Below, piece after piece: positions 54,361 through 64,000 of a DNA stretch of 64,000 bases. Under the pieces are notes generated by a model that ran no database searches, was not told the origin of the DNA, and worked only from the letters and a program-made list of their open reading frames with translations. Both the position numbers and the translations under genes were made by a program. Source of the stretch: Hydrogenophaga sp. (lineage in GTDB: Bacteria > Pseudomonadota > Gammaproteobacteria > Burkholderiales > Burkholderiaceae_C); the NCBI RefSeq assembly GCF_030373245.1, contig NZ_JAUCZF010000003.1, positions 124,001-188,000 of the forward strand. Direction: 5' to 3'. The first letter of the stretch is position 1; every line of letters starts with the position of its first letter.

Positions 54361-54843
54361 ATGGCAACTGCAAAAAAAGCTCCCGCGAAAAAAGCGGCTC
54401 CGGCCAAGAAGGCTGTCGCGAAAAAAGCGGCTCCCGCGAAGAAAGCGGCACCGGCCAAGAAGGCACCTGCGAAGAAGGCAGCTCCGGCCAAGAAGGCAGC
54501 TCCGGCCAAGAAAGCGGCTCCGGCGAAGAAGGTCGCAGCGAAGAAAGCCGCTCCGGCCAAAAAAGCCGCTGCGAAAAAAGCGCCTGCCAAGAAGCGCACC
54601 CCGAACGCAGCCTTCATGAAGGCCATGACCCCCAGCGCCGCCCTGGCCGCCATCGTGGGCGCCAAGCCCCTGCCGCGTACCGAGGTGACCAAGCAGGTCT
54701 GGGCCTACATCAAGAAAAACAAGCTGCAGGACGAGGTGAACCGCCGCATGATCAACGCCGATGCCAAGCTGAAGGAAATCTTCAAGAAGGCCCAGGCGTC
54801 GATGTTCGAAATGACCAAGATGATCAACGATCACCTGAAGTGA
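54361..54843 (+). CDS. SWIB/MDM2 domain protein with histone H1-like tail
   Basis: A 160-aa protein in two parts. Residues 1-78 are a lysine/alanine/proline tail built of AAPAKK-type repeats, the composition of histone H1-like DNA-binding tails. Residues 85-160 are a SWIB domain (LAAIVGAKPLPRTEVTKQVWAYIKKNKLQD, then INADAKLKEIFKKAQASMFEMTKMINDHL). Strong ribosome site AGAAGGAAAT before ATG 54361. Probably a nucleoid-associated protein; the same fusion is known in chlamydiae and several betaproteobacteria. A terminator follows. Confidence 0.9.
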   Translation: MATAKKAPAKKAAPAKKAVAKKAAPAKKAAPAKKAPAKKAAPAKKAAPAKKAAPAKKVAAKKAAPAKKAAAKKAPAKKRTPNAAFMKAMTPSAALAAIVGAKPLPRTEVTKQVWAYIKKNKLQDEVNRRMINADAKLKEIFKKAQASMFEMTKMINDHLK

Positions 54844-54890
54844 TCTTCATCGGCCGCGCTGTCGCAAGACAGCGTTTGGCCTTGCAGAAA

Positions 54891-54916
54891 AGCCGGCTCA
54901 CGCCGGCTTTTTTTTG
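54891..54916 (+). terminator. Terminator after the SWIB gene
   Basis: AGCCGGC-TCAC-GCCGGCT followed by a run of eight T residues, 48 bp after the SWIB stop. Confidence 0.92.
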
Positions 54917-55017
54917 CCTGTTCTGCGCGCCACAGGGCCTGCTGCACGCGACCCGATGGAGTTATGGTCGAGGGTCTTGGCTCCATCGGGCGTTCCGTTA
55001 CGAAATGAGGCTCTGGC

Positions 55018-56865
55018 ATGACACATCGCACACCGACGCGCTTTTCGCTGGCACCGCTCCTGCTGGTCTGCGCCATCATGGCCTCCTGTGCTGGCCCGGT
55101 GGGCCATGGCCGGATGACCGGTCAAGCCGCACCCCCGGCACAGCCCGAACAAGCATCGGCCATCAACGCCAAACCAGGCTGGACGTTTCAGCGTCACGCC
55201 GTGGCGGCGGCCAACCCGCTGGCCGCCGAGGTGGGTCTCGCTGTGTTGCGCGACGGCGGCAGCGCAGTGGATGCGGCAGTCGCCGTGCAGATGGTGCTCA
55301 CACTGGTCGAACCGCAGTCCAGCGGCATCGGGGGCGGCGCCTTCCTGATGCACCACGATGGCCGCCGTGTGCAGGCCTTTGACGGTCGTGAAACCGCACC
55401 TGCGGCCGCCACGGAACGGCTCTTCCTCGACGACAGCGGCAAGCCCCTGCCTTTTTTGAAGGCCTTGGTCGGTGGTCGATCGGTGGGTGTACCTGGCACG
55501 GTCGCCATGCTGGCCCTGGCCCATCGCCAACACGGCAAGTTGCCCTGGGCGCAACTGCTGGCGCCAGCGATTGACCTTTCAGAGCAAGGCTTTGCAGTGA
55601 GTCCGCGGCTCCACACCTTGCTCGCTGCCGACACCACGCTCAAGGCCGATCCGGTCGCCGCTGCCTACTTCTACCGAGCCGACGGCCAGCCGCATGCTGT
55701 CGGTCATGTGCTGAAGAATCCGGAGCTCGCCGCCGTGCTGCGGCAAATCGCCGCGCAAGGCCCCTCCGCACTGAGCCAGGGACCGGTGGCTCAGGCGATG
55801 GTCGACAAGGTTCGGCTGCATCCGAGCAACCCCGGCATGATGACGCTGGACGATCTCAAGCGCTACCAGCCGCGCGAAAGAGACCCGCTTTGCCATGTGT
55901 GGCGGGCAAACCAGCGCGACCTGCGCCTGTGTGGTTTCCCGCCGCCCAGCTCGGGAGCGATCGCCATCGGCCAAATCCTGGGGCTGCTTGCGCGCACGCC
56001 ACAAAGCGAATCGCCACCGACCAGTGGCCAGCAGAAACCCGAGTGGCTGCACGCGTACACCGAAGCGTCCCGCCTGGCCTTCGCCGATCGCGCCTTGTAC
56101 GTGGCCGATCCCGACTTCGTGCCGGCGCCCGCCGGCCGCTGGACCAGCCTGCTCGATCCGGCCTACCTCGACCAGCGGGCTCTGCTCATCACCCCCACGC
56201 GCATGCCGCAAGCGCCCGCCGGTCAGCCGGGGGGAGCGGTGAGTGCGTGGGCACCCATGCCGGAGCAGCCCGAGTACGGCACCAGCCACATCAGCATCGC
56301 CGACGCATTCGGCAACACGCTGGCCATGACAACCACCATCGAGTCAGGCTTTGGCGCCCGGCTGATGGTCAACACCAACCAAGGCCGCGCTGGCGGCTTC
56401 CTGCTCAACAACGAATTGACCGATTTCAGCTTCGCGCCCACTGATGCGCAAGGCAAACCGGTGGCCAACCGGGTCGAGCCTGGCAAACGTCCACGCTCTT
56501 CCATGTCACCCACGCTGGTGTTCGACCACGTCAGCGGCAAGCTCCTCATGAGCGCGGGCAGCCCGGGCGGCGCGTTCATCATCCATTTCACAGCCAAGAC
56601 CTTGCTCGGCACGCAGCAGTGGGGCCTGAGCCCGCAAGCCGCCATCGACTTGCCCAACCTCGCCACCACCGGTGGCCCGCTGTTCCTGGAAGAAAAGCGC
56701 TTTTCAGCCGCCACGGTGCAGGCACTGCAAGCGCTCGGTCACACGGTCAACGAAGTGGCCCTCACCAGCGGCCTGCAGGCCCTTCAACGCAGCAACCTCG
56801 ACAGCCGACCGGTGTGGCTCGGTGGCGCCGACCCCCGTCGCGAAGGCATCGTGGCAGGCGACTGA
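55018..56865 (+). CDS. ggt: Gamma-glutamyltransferase (lipoprotein)
   Basis: A 615-aa self-processing N-terminal nucleophile hydrolase that cleaves gamma-glutamyl bonds such as in glutathione. An N-terminal lipoprotein signal with a lipobox ending in Cys 24 (CAIMASC) suggests membrane attachment in the periplasm. The nucleophile Thr begins the small subunit (EYGTSHISIAD). GSPGGAFII and PRSSMSPTLV are conserved active-site segments. ATG 55018. Convergent with the acyl-CoA synthetase, 6 bp apart. Confidence 0.93.
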   Translation: MTHRTPTRFSLAPLLLVCAIMASCAGPVGHGRMTGQAAPPAQPEQASAINAKPGWTFQRHAVAAANPLAAEVGLAVLRDGGSAVDAAVAVQMVLTLVEPQSSGIGGGAFLMHHDGRRVQAFDGRETAPAAATERLFLDDSGKPLPFLKALVGGRSVGVPGTVAMLALAHRQHGKLPWAQLLAPAIDLSEQGFAVSPRLHTLLAADTTLKADPVAAAYFYRADGQPHAVGHVLKNPELAAVLRQIAAQGPSALSQGPVAQAMVDKVRLHPSNPGMMTLDDLKRYQPRERDPLCHVWRANQRDLRLCGFPPPSSGAIAIGQILGLLARTPQSESPPTSGQQKPEWLHAYTEASRLAFADRALYVADPDFVPAPAGRWTSLLDPAYLDQRALLITPTRMPQAPAGQPGGAVSAWAPMPEQPEYGTSHISIADAFGNTLAMTTTIESGFGARLMVNTNQGRAGGFLLNNELTDFSFAPTDAQGKPVANRVEPGKRPRSSMSPTLVFDHVSGKLLMSAGSPGGAFIIHFTAKTLLGTQQWGLSPQAAIDLPNLATTGGPLFLEEKRFSAATVQALQALGHTVNEVALTSGLQALQRSNLDSRPVWLGGADPRREGIVAGD

Positions 56866-56871
56866 TCGGAC

Positions 56872-58518
56872 TCAGACCGCAATGGCCTGCGCAGACCCAG
56901 CCACCTTGCGCAGTTCAAACTTCTGGATCTTGCCGGTGCTGGTCTTGGGCAGTTCGCCAAACACCACTGCGCGCGGCACCTTGAAGCCAGCCAGGTGCTG
57001 CTTGCAGTGCGCCACGATGTCTTCAGGCGACACCTGTGCACCCGCCTTCAACTCCACAAACGCGCAGGGCGTCTCGCCCCACTTCGCATCAGGCTTGGCC
57101 ACCACGGCCGCGGCCAGCACCGCCGGGTGGCGGTAGAGCACGTCTTCCACCTCGATGCTGGAGATGTTTTCGCCACCCGAGATGATGATGTCCTTGCTGC
57201 GGTCCTTGATCTTGAAATAGCCATCGGGGTACTGCACCGCCAGGTCACCGCTGTGGAACCAGCCGCCAGCAAAGGCTTCCTGCGTCGCCTTGGGGTTCTT
57301 GAGATAACCCTTCATCGCGATGTTGCCCTTGAACATGATCTCGCCCATGGTTTCGCCGTCCTGCGGCACAGGCAACATCGTCTCCGGATCAAGCACGCGC
57401 ACGTCTCGTTCCAGGTGGTAGCGCACGCCCTGGCGCGCGTTGAGTCGCGCGCGCTCTCCAATGTCGAGCTCGTCCCAGGCCTCGTGCTTGGCGCAGACCG
57501 TGGCCGGACCGTAGACCTCGGTCAGGCCGTACACATGGGTCAGGTCAAAACCCATCTGCTCCATGCCTTCGATCATGGAGGCCGGTGGCGCAGCCCCCGC
57601 CACCATGGCTTTCACACCGTCGGGCAGGCCCACCTTCAGGGCGGCCGGTGCGTTGACCAGCATGCCGTGGACGATGGGCGCGCCGCAGTAGTGGGTCACG
57701 CCATGGTTGCGCATGGCATCAAAGATCGCTTGCGCCTCCACCCGGCGCAGGCACACGTTCACCCCGGCGCGCGCCGCCACGGTCCACGGAAAGCACCAGC
57801 CGTTGCAGTGAAACATGGGCAGCGTCCAGAGGTAGACCGCGTGCTTGGGCATGTCCCACTCCATCACGTTGGAGATCGCGTTCATCGCTGCACCCCGGTG
57901 GTGGTAGACCACACCCTTGGGGTTGCCTGTGGTGCCACTGGTGTAGTTCAGCGCAATCGCATCCCACTCTTCGGCGGGCAGGCTCCAGGCAAACGCCGCG
58001 TCACCGGTGGCCAGGAAAGCCTCGTAGGTGCTGCTTCCCACGCGCTGTCCAGCGCCGGTGTACAGCGCGTCCTCCACGTCGATCACCAGCAGCGGTGTGC
58101 TCGCCTTGCGCAGGCTCAGGGCCTTTTGCAGCGTGGCGGAGAACTCGGGATCCACGATCACCGCCCTGGCCTCGCCATGGTCGAGCATGAAGGCAACCGC
58201 CTCCGGATCCAGCCGCGTATTGAGCGCGTTGAGCACCGCGCCGGCCATCGGCACACCAAAGTGCGCCTCCACCATGGGTGGCGTGTTGGGCAGCATCACG
58301 GCCACGGTGTCGTTCTTGCCGATGCCAACGCGATGCAATGCGCTGGCCAGCCGCCGGCAGCGGGCGTAAGTCTCACCCCAGGTCTGGCGCAGCTCGCCAT
58401 GCACCACGGCCAACCGATGGGGGTAGACCTCGGCGGTGCGTTCGATGAATGACAGCGGAGAGAATGCCGCGAAGTTGGCTTCGTTGCGCGGGAGGTCTTG
58501 GTCGAAGATGCTGGTCAT
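56872..58518 (-). CDS. Acyl-CoA synthetase (AMP-forming, medium-chain type)
   Basis: An ANL-superfamily ligase of 548 aa. Motifs: YTSGTTGNPKGVVYHHRG (ATP binding), YGLTEVYGP, GWFHSGDLAV, and the C-terminal catalytic Lys in PKTSTGKIQKFELR. The style resembles acyl-CoA ligases of the AlkK or DmdB type; substrate not established. ATG 58518, divergent from dnaG with a 56-bp gap. Confidence 0.88.
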   Translation of the reverse strand: MTSIFDQDLPRNEANFAAFSPLSFIERTAEVYPHRLAVVHGELRQTWGETYARCRRLASALHRVGIGKNDTVAVMLPNTPPMVEAHFGVPMAGAVLNALNTRLDPEAVAFMLDHGEARAVIVDPEFSATLQKALSLRKASTPLLVIDVEDALYTGAGQRVGSSTYEAFLATGDAAFAWSLPAEEWDAIALNYTSGTTGNPKGVVYHHRGAAMNAISNVMEWDMPKHAVYLWTLPMFHCNGWCFPWTVAARAGVNVCLRRVEAQAIFDAMRNHGVTHYCGAPIVHGMLVNAPAALKVGLPDGVKAMVAGAAPPASMIEGMEQMGFDLTHVYGLTEVYGPATVCAKHEAWDELDIGERARLNARQGVRYHLERDVRVLDPETMLPVPQDGETMGEIMFKGNIAMKGYLKNPKATQEAFAGGWFHSGDLAVQYPDGYFKIKDRSKDIIISGGENISSIEVEDVLYRHPAVLAAAVVAKPDAKWGETPCAFVELKAGAQVSPEDIVAHCKQHLAGFKVPRAVVFGELPKTSTGKIQKFELRKVAGSAQAIAV

Positions 58519-58574
58519 GGCAGTTTGTCTCCTGGTGTGAACGGGTCTTGGAGCCCTTGCGCGAGAATACCCCT

Positions 58575-60464
58575 GTGGCCATCCCCCAGACCTTCATCCA
58601 GGAACTGCTCAACCGCGTGGACGTGGTCGATGTGGTCGGGCGCTACGTGCAGCTCAAGAAGGGCGGCGCCAACCTGATGGGCCTGTGTCCGTTCCATGGC
58701 GAGAAGTCACCCTCGTTCAGCGTCAGCCCGACCAAGCAGTTCTATCACTGCTTCGGCTGCGGGGCCAACGGCAACGCCATCGGCTTCCTCATGGAACACG
58801 CCGGCATGAGCTTCATCGAGGCGGTGAAAGACCTCGCCCAGCAGACCGGCATGCAGATTCCGGAGGACGAGGCTTCACCACAAGACCGAGAGCGTGCCGC
58901 GCAGCAACGCCAGAGACAGGTCACGCTCAACAGCGTGCTCGACAAAGCGGCCCACGCCTACATCCAGCAGCTCAAGGTCACCCCGCGCGCGGTCAGCTAC
59001 CTCAAAGGCCGTGGCCTGTCGGGCGAAGTCGCCAAGACCTTTGGCCTGGGCTATGCGCCTGAAGGCTGGCGCGCACTCGCTGGCGTGTTCCCCGACTACA
59101 GCGATCCCTTGCTGGTCGAGTCCGGCCTGGTGATCGAACACGCAGACGAAAAGGGCGCCGACGGCGAGAGCAAGCGATACGACCGCTTCCGCGACCGCAT
59201 CATGTTCCCCATCCGCAACGTCAAGGGCGAGTGCATCGGCTTTGGCGGGCGCGTGCTTGATCAGGGCGAACCCAAATACCTCAACTCGCCCGAAACGCCC
59301 GTGTTCAGCAAGGGCCGTGAGCTCTACGGCCTGTTCGAGGCCCGCACCGCCATCCGCGTGGCCGGCTACGCGCTGGTCACCGAGGGCTACATGGACGTGG
59401 TCGCCCTGGCCCAGCTCGGCTTTGCCAACTGCGTGGCCACGCTGGGCACGGCCTGCACGCCCGAGCACGTGCAAAAACTCTTCCGCTTCACCGACTCGGT
59501 GGTGTTCAGCTTCGACGGCGACGGCGCGGGCCGACGCGCGGCCCGCAAGGCGCTGGACGCCGCCCTGCCGCTGGCCACCGACACGCGCAGCGTGAAGTTC
59601 CTGTTTCTGCCCGCCGAGCACGACCCCGACAGTTTCATCCGCGCGAACGGCAGCGAGGCCTTTGCACAGGCTGTCAAGGAAGCGGTGCCGCTGTCGCGCT
59701 TCCTGATCGACTCGGCCGCCGCCGACTGCGACCTGGCCACCGCCGAGGGCCGAGCCCGCATGGCCAGCCAGGCGCGTCCGCTCTGGACCGCCCTGCCCGA
59801 CGGCGCCCTCAAGCGCCAGCTGATCGGAGAGTTGGCGGAGGGCGTTGCGCTGGACAGCCAGGATCTGCTGCAGCTCTGGCAGCAGCCTGCCGGGCGCGGG
59901 CGCTCAGCCGAAACCTCGCGCTCGCGGGCGCCTGACGGAGAAAGCCGGCCGGGCGGCCAGCGCAGTGCTTATGGCACGCATGCAGGCGCGACACGGCGCA
60001 GCAACCGCAGCGGCGGGACGCGCCGCGGTGTGGCGAGTCGGGCCGACCGCGCCATGGGCCTGTTGATGGTCAATGCGCGGGCATGGGACAGCCTGTCAGC
60101 TGATGACCATGCCATGCTCTCGCAGCTCAGCGAAGCCCATGCGGGCGCCTTTGCCTGGCTGGAGTCCCAGCTGAACGAACACGGACCGCAGTCCTGGGCA
60201 GCGCTGCGCGAGGCGCTTCGGGGACATGAAAGCGAGACCTTCATCTGCACCCAGGTCGAAGCCGTGCTGCTCGGCGCGGCCGATACCGACAGCGACGCCG
60301 AGCTCAGCGAGCTGGCGGGCGTGATCAACCAGTTGCGCATCGACAACCTTCAGCGCCAGAGCCAGGCCCTGAGCGAGCAAGGAGCCCACGACCCGGCGGC
60401 ACTGCGGAGACTGCAAGACATCAACGGGCGCATCAAAGCCCTGAAAGCGGGCCAACCGGTATAA
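58575..60464 (+). CDS. dnaG: DNA primase
   Basis: Makes RNA primers at the replication fork, 629 aa. The N-terminal zinc finger has CPFHGEKSPSF and CFGCG. The TOPRIM core follows (VTEGYMDVVALAQLG, FSFDGDGAGRRAA). A long, low-complexity linker (RGRSAETSRSRAPDGESRPGGQRSAYG) leads into the DnaB-binding helical end. GTG 58575 with GAGAA upstream. A TATAAT for the next gene lies over its stop codon. rpsU, which often precedes dnaG, is not here. Confidence 0.95.
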   Translation: MAIPQTFIQELLNRVDVVDVVGRYVQLKKGGANLMGLCPFHGEKSPSFSVSPTKQFYHCFGCGANGNAIGFLMEHAGMSFIEAVKDLAQQTGMQIPEDEASPQDRERAAQQRQRQVTLNSVLDKAAHAYIQQLKVTPRAVSYLKGRGLSGEVAKTFGLGYAPEGWRALAGVFPDYSDPLLVESGLVIEHADEKGADGESKRYDRFRDRIMFPIRNVKGECIGFGGRVLDQGEPKYLNSPETPVFSKGRELYGLFEARTAIRVAGYALVTEGYMDVVALAQLGFANCVATLGTACTPEHVQKLFRFTDSVVFSFDGDGAGRRAARKALDAALPLATDTRSVKFLFLPAEHDPDSFIRANGSEAFAQAVKEAVPLSRFLIDSAAADCDLATAEGRARMASQARPLWTALPDGALKRQLIGELAEGVALDSQDLLQLWQQPAGRGRSAETSRSRAPDGESRPGGQRSAYGTHAGATRRSNRSGGTRRGVASRADRAMGLLMVNARAWDSLSADDHAMLSQLSEAHAGAFAWLESQLNEHGPQSWAALREALRGHESETFICTQVEAVLLGAADTDSDAELSELAGVINQLRIDNLQRQSQALSEQGAHDPAALRRLQDINGRIKALKAGQPV

Positions 60465-60465
60465 T
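60460..60465 (+). promoter_or_regulatory. -10 box of the probable rpoD promoter
   Basis: A perfect TATAAT overlapping the end of dnaG (stop codon TAA inside). No strong -35 lies 16-18 bp upstream. It would give rpoD its own start apart from read-through from dnaG, with a leader of about 290 nt. Confidence 0.5.
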
Positions 60466-60628
60466 CCAAGGTTTTGCACCGCAAGCGCGACAGCAGCACC
60501 TCCGGACACGGCCTGACCCCAGCACAGGGGCGACACGGATTCTTTTCCTGGCCACCTCAGCGACCACAGCGGTCCTGACGGAACCCCGCAAGGGCTGCAC
60601 ACCAAATGTTCGCCCACCCAGCTTGCAG

Positions 60629-60655
60629 ACCTGCCCTTTCCGGCGAAAGGCAGGT
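60629..60655 (+). repeat. Inverted repeat in the rpoD leader
   Basis: ACCTGCC-c-TTTC, loop CGGC, GAAAGGCAGGT: an 11-bp stem with one bulged base, 104 bp before the rpoD ATG. No T-run follows, so a leader structure is more likely than a terminator. Confidence 0.55.
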
Positions 60656-60759
60656 GGGGTGCCCAACAAAGTCACCGGGACTGCCCGCCTGAATGGGGTT
60701 GTCTGGCGATGTTTGTGTGATCTGCCGGTTCCATTTCTGACGTTTTTTTTGAGGTGCCC

Positions 60760-63165
<2,406 letters not shown>

Positions 63166-63186
63166 ACCCGGTCTTGCCCGCAGAAA

Positions 63187-63219
63187 AGAAAGGAGCCTTC
63201 GGGCTCCTTTCTGCTTTTT
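63187..63219 (+). terminator. rpoD terminator
   Basis: AGAAAGGAGCC, TTCG tetraloop, GGCTCCTTTCT, then GCTTTTTGG, 21 bp after the stop. Confidence 0.9.
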
Positions 63220-63502
63220 GGGTACATCGCCTCATGCACAGACAGCATGGGCATTTCGGGCACACCGCTTGAAATACTAGGGTTAACCCTTAATCTAGGA
63301 GCCTCTGTTGTTGAAGCCGATCCCCGGCCGTTCCGTTCATGTACACCGTGTTTGCTTTCCTGACCCGCCTGCGCTACCGCTTCTCAAGCCAGCCCCGGCT
63401 CTGCGCCACGCCGGGCGCGCGCCAGCCCCGCGCCTGAGCGTTCCGAGGTGACTGCGCGGCGAAGAGACGCCGACCACAATGGGCCTTCCTTTCGGAACGC
63501 CC
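63220..63502. other. Control region before the second acyl-CoA synthetase
   Basis: About 280 bp without a clear gene. It holds a perfect palindrome AGGGTTAACCCT (63279-63290) flanked by CTAG on both sides (63277-63280 and 63295-63298), and a 32-codon ORF (63339-63437) with no ribosome site. Probably regulatory. Confidence 0.5.
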
Positions 63503-64000
63503 ATGTCCACACCTCACCCATCCCCGCCGTCCGCTGACGGCTGCCCCACTGGAGCGCCCGCGTGGCATGCCCCGTTCGCGCCGGTCCGTCCGGTGCGAAC
63601 GCCTGAGGATGTGCGCGCGCTGGAAGCCACACCCCTGGCCGAAGCCATCCGCCCGCGCAGCACCTACGAGCTGATCCGCAACAGTGCGCATGCCTTCGGC
63701 GACAAGACCGCCCTCACCTTCCTGCCCACCGCCGAGCCGGGTGCGCCGGCAGTGCGCTGGTCGTATGCGGACCTGCTGGCGCGCGTTCACCAGACCGCCA
63801 ATGCCTTGCACCGCCTGGGTCTGCAGCCCGGCGACGCGGTGGCGATGCTGTTGCCGGGTTGTCTGGAATACCACCTGGCCCTGTGGGGCGGGGCTGCCGC
63901 TGGCATCGTGCAGCCGCTCAACCCGCTGCTGAGCGACGAAAAACTCGCCTCGCTGATGAACGCAGCGCAAGCCCGGGTGCTCATCGCCTGGGGCGACGAA
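63503..64000 (+). CDS. Acyl-CoA synthetase / AMP-binding protein, 3' partial
   Basis: Starts at ATG 63503 and runs open to the window end (166 codons seen), so it is absent from the ORF track as a full ORF. The translated segment STYELIRNSAHAFGDKTALTF, then WSYADLLARVHQTANALHRLG and DAVAMLLPGCLEYHLALWGGAAAGIVQPLNPLL, is the standard N-terminal start of an AMP-forming acyl-CoA synthetase. The catalytic motifs lie beyond the window. Confidence 0.85.
   Translation, partial: MSTPHPSPPSADGCPTGAPAWHAPFAPVRPVRTPEDVRALEATPLAEAIRPRSTYELIRNSAHAFGDKTALTFLPTAEPGAPAVRWSYADLLARVHQTANALHRLGLQPGDAVAMLLPGCLEYHLALWGGAAAGIVQPLNPLLSDEKLASLMNAAQARVLIAWGDE

Noticed and set aside
54361-54600. AAPAKK coding repeats as a possible CRISPR or tandem DNA array
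   Set aside because: They are in-frame codon repeats of a lysine-rich protein tail, not spaced direct repeats.

Overview
This window reads as a chromosomal segment of a high-GC betaproteobacterium, most likely Burkholderiales and close to Comamonadaceae (Hydrogenophaga/Acidovorax-like). The evidence is the gene content and protein style: a PHB regulator (PhaR) and 3-hydroxybutyrate dehydrogenase, an iscRSUA-hscBA-fdx operon, a zapA/6S RNA pair, an RpoD with an Ala/Lys/Pro-rich N-terminal tail, and a histone-tail SWIB protein. I found no insertion sequence, phage gene, integrase or CRISPR array. Almost all of the window is densely packed core genome, and most lines of the ORF track are antisense or frame-shifted shadows.

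Layout. 1-15 kb: the end of an NAD(P)HX repair enzyme, yggT, rnr, tRNA-Leu(CAG), rimO, phaR, tRNA-Val(GAC), relA, an alpha/beta hydrolase, bdhA, a SIMPL-domain gene with a small periplasmic partner, an OmpR/EnvZ pair, and ispD-ispF. 15-24 kb: mfd, serB, a thioredoxin-like gene, a YciH/SUI1 gene, a DEAD-box helicase, a DUF2889 gene, a zinc alcohol dehydrogenase and tRNA-Val(CAC). 24-30.5 kb: dnaQ behind the complete ISC iron-sulfur operon, with a recognisable type-1 IscR box in the iscR leader. 30.7-43 kb: a NarL-type two-component pair, uvrB, small conserved genes, an RNase D-like exonuclease, two hydrolase/acyltransferase genes, an aminotransferase, an HDOD protein and nth. 42.7-51.5 kb: one long minus-strand vitamin B12 operon (btuB, a BtuF-like gene, cobU, btuF, btuC, btuD, cobT, cobS, cobC) headed by a cobalamin riboswitch. 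51.6-64 kb: a ZapB-like gene, zapA, 6S RNA, a TauE/SafE permease, an RraA-like gene, the SWIB/histone-tail gene, a gamma-glutamyltransferase, an acyl-CoA synthetase, dnaG, rpoD and the start of a second acyl-CoA synthetase.

How the genes work together. The B12 block combines outer-membrane uptake, ABC import and nucleotide-loop assembly under one B12-sensing leader, which implies scavenging of corrinoids; no corrin-ring synthesis genes are in the window. The ISC block makes Fe-S clusters and is probably repressed by its own product IscR. Several encoded enzymes use Fe-S clusters (RimO, Nth, ferredoxin). PhaR and BdhA belong to PHB storage and breakdown. RelA, 6S RNA and RpoD are global transcription and stringency factors.

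I did not find a clearly new multi-gene system. The points most worth a second look are regulatory or structural: an unexplained 17-bp palindrome upstream of iscR, a BtuF-like protein without a signal peptide, an 85-bp tail-to-tail envZ/ispF overlap, head-to-head crowding of rnr and tRNA-Leu, an FNR-like box before the alcohol dehydrogenase, a palindrome upstream of the last gene, and a possible gene remnant at 40.6-40.9 kb.
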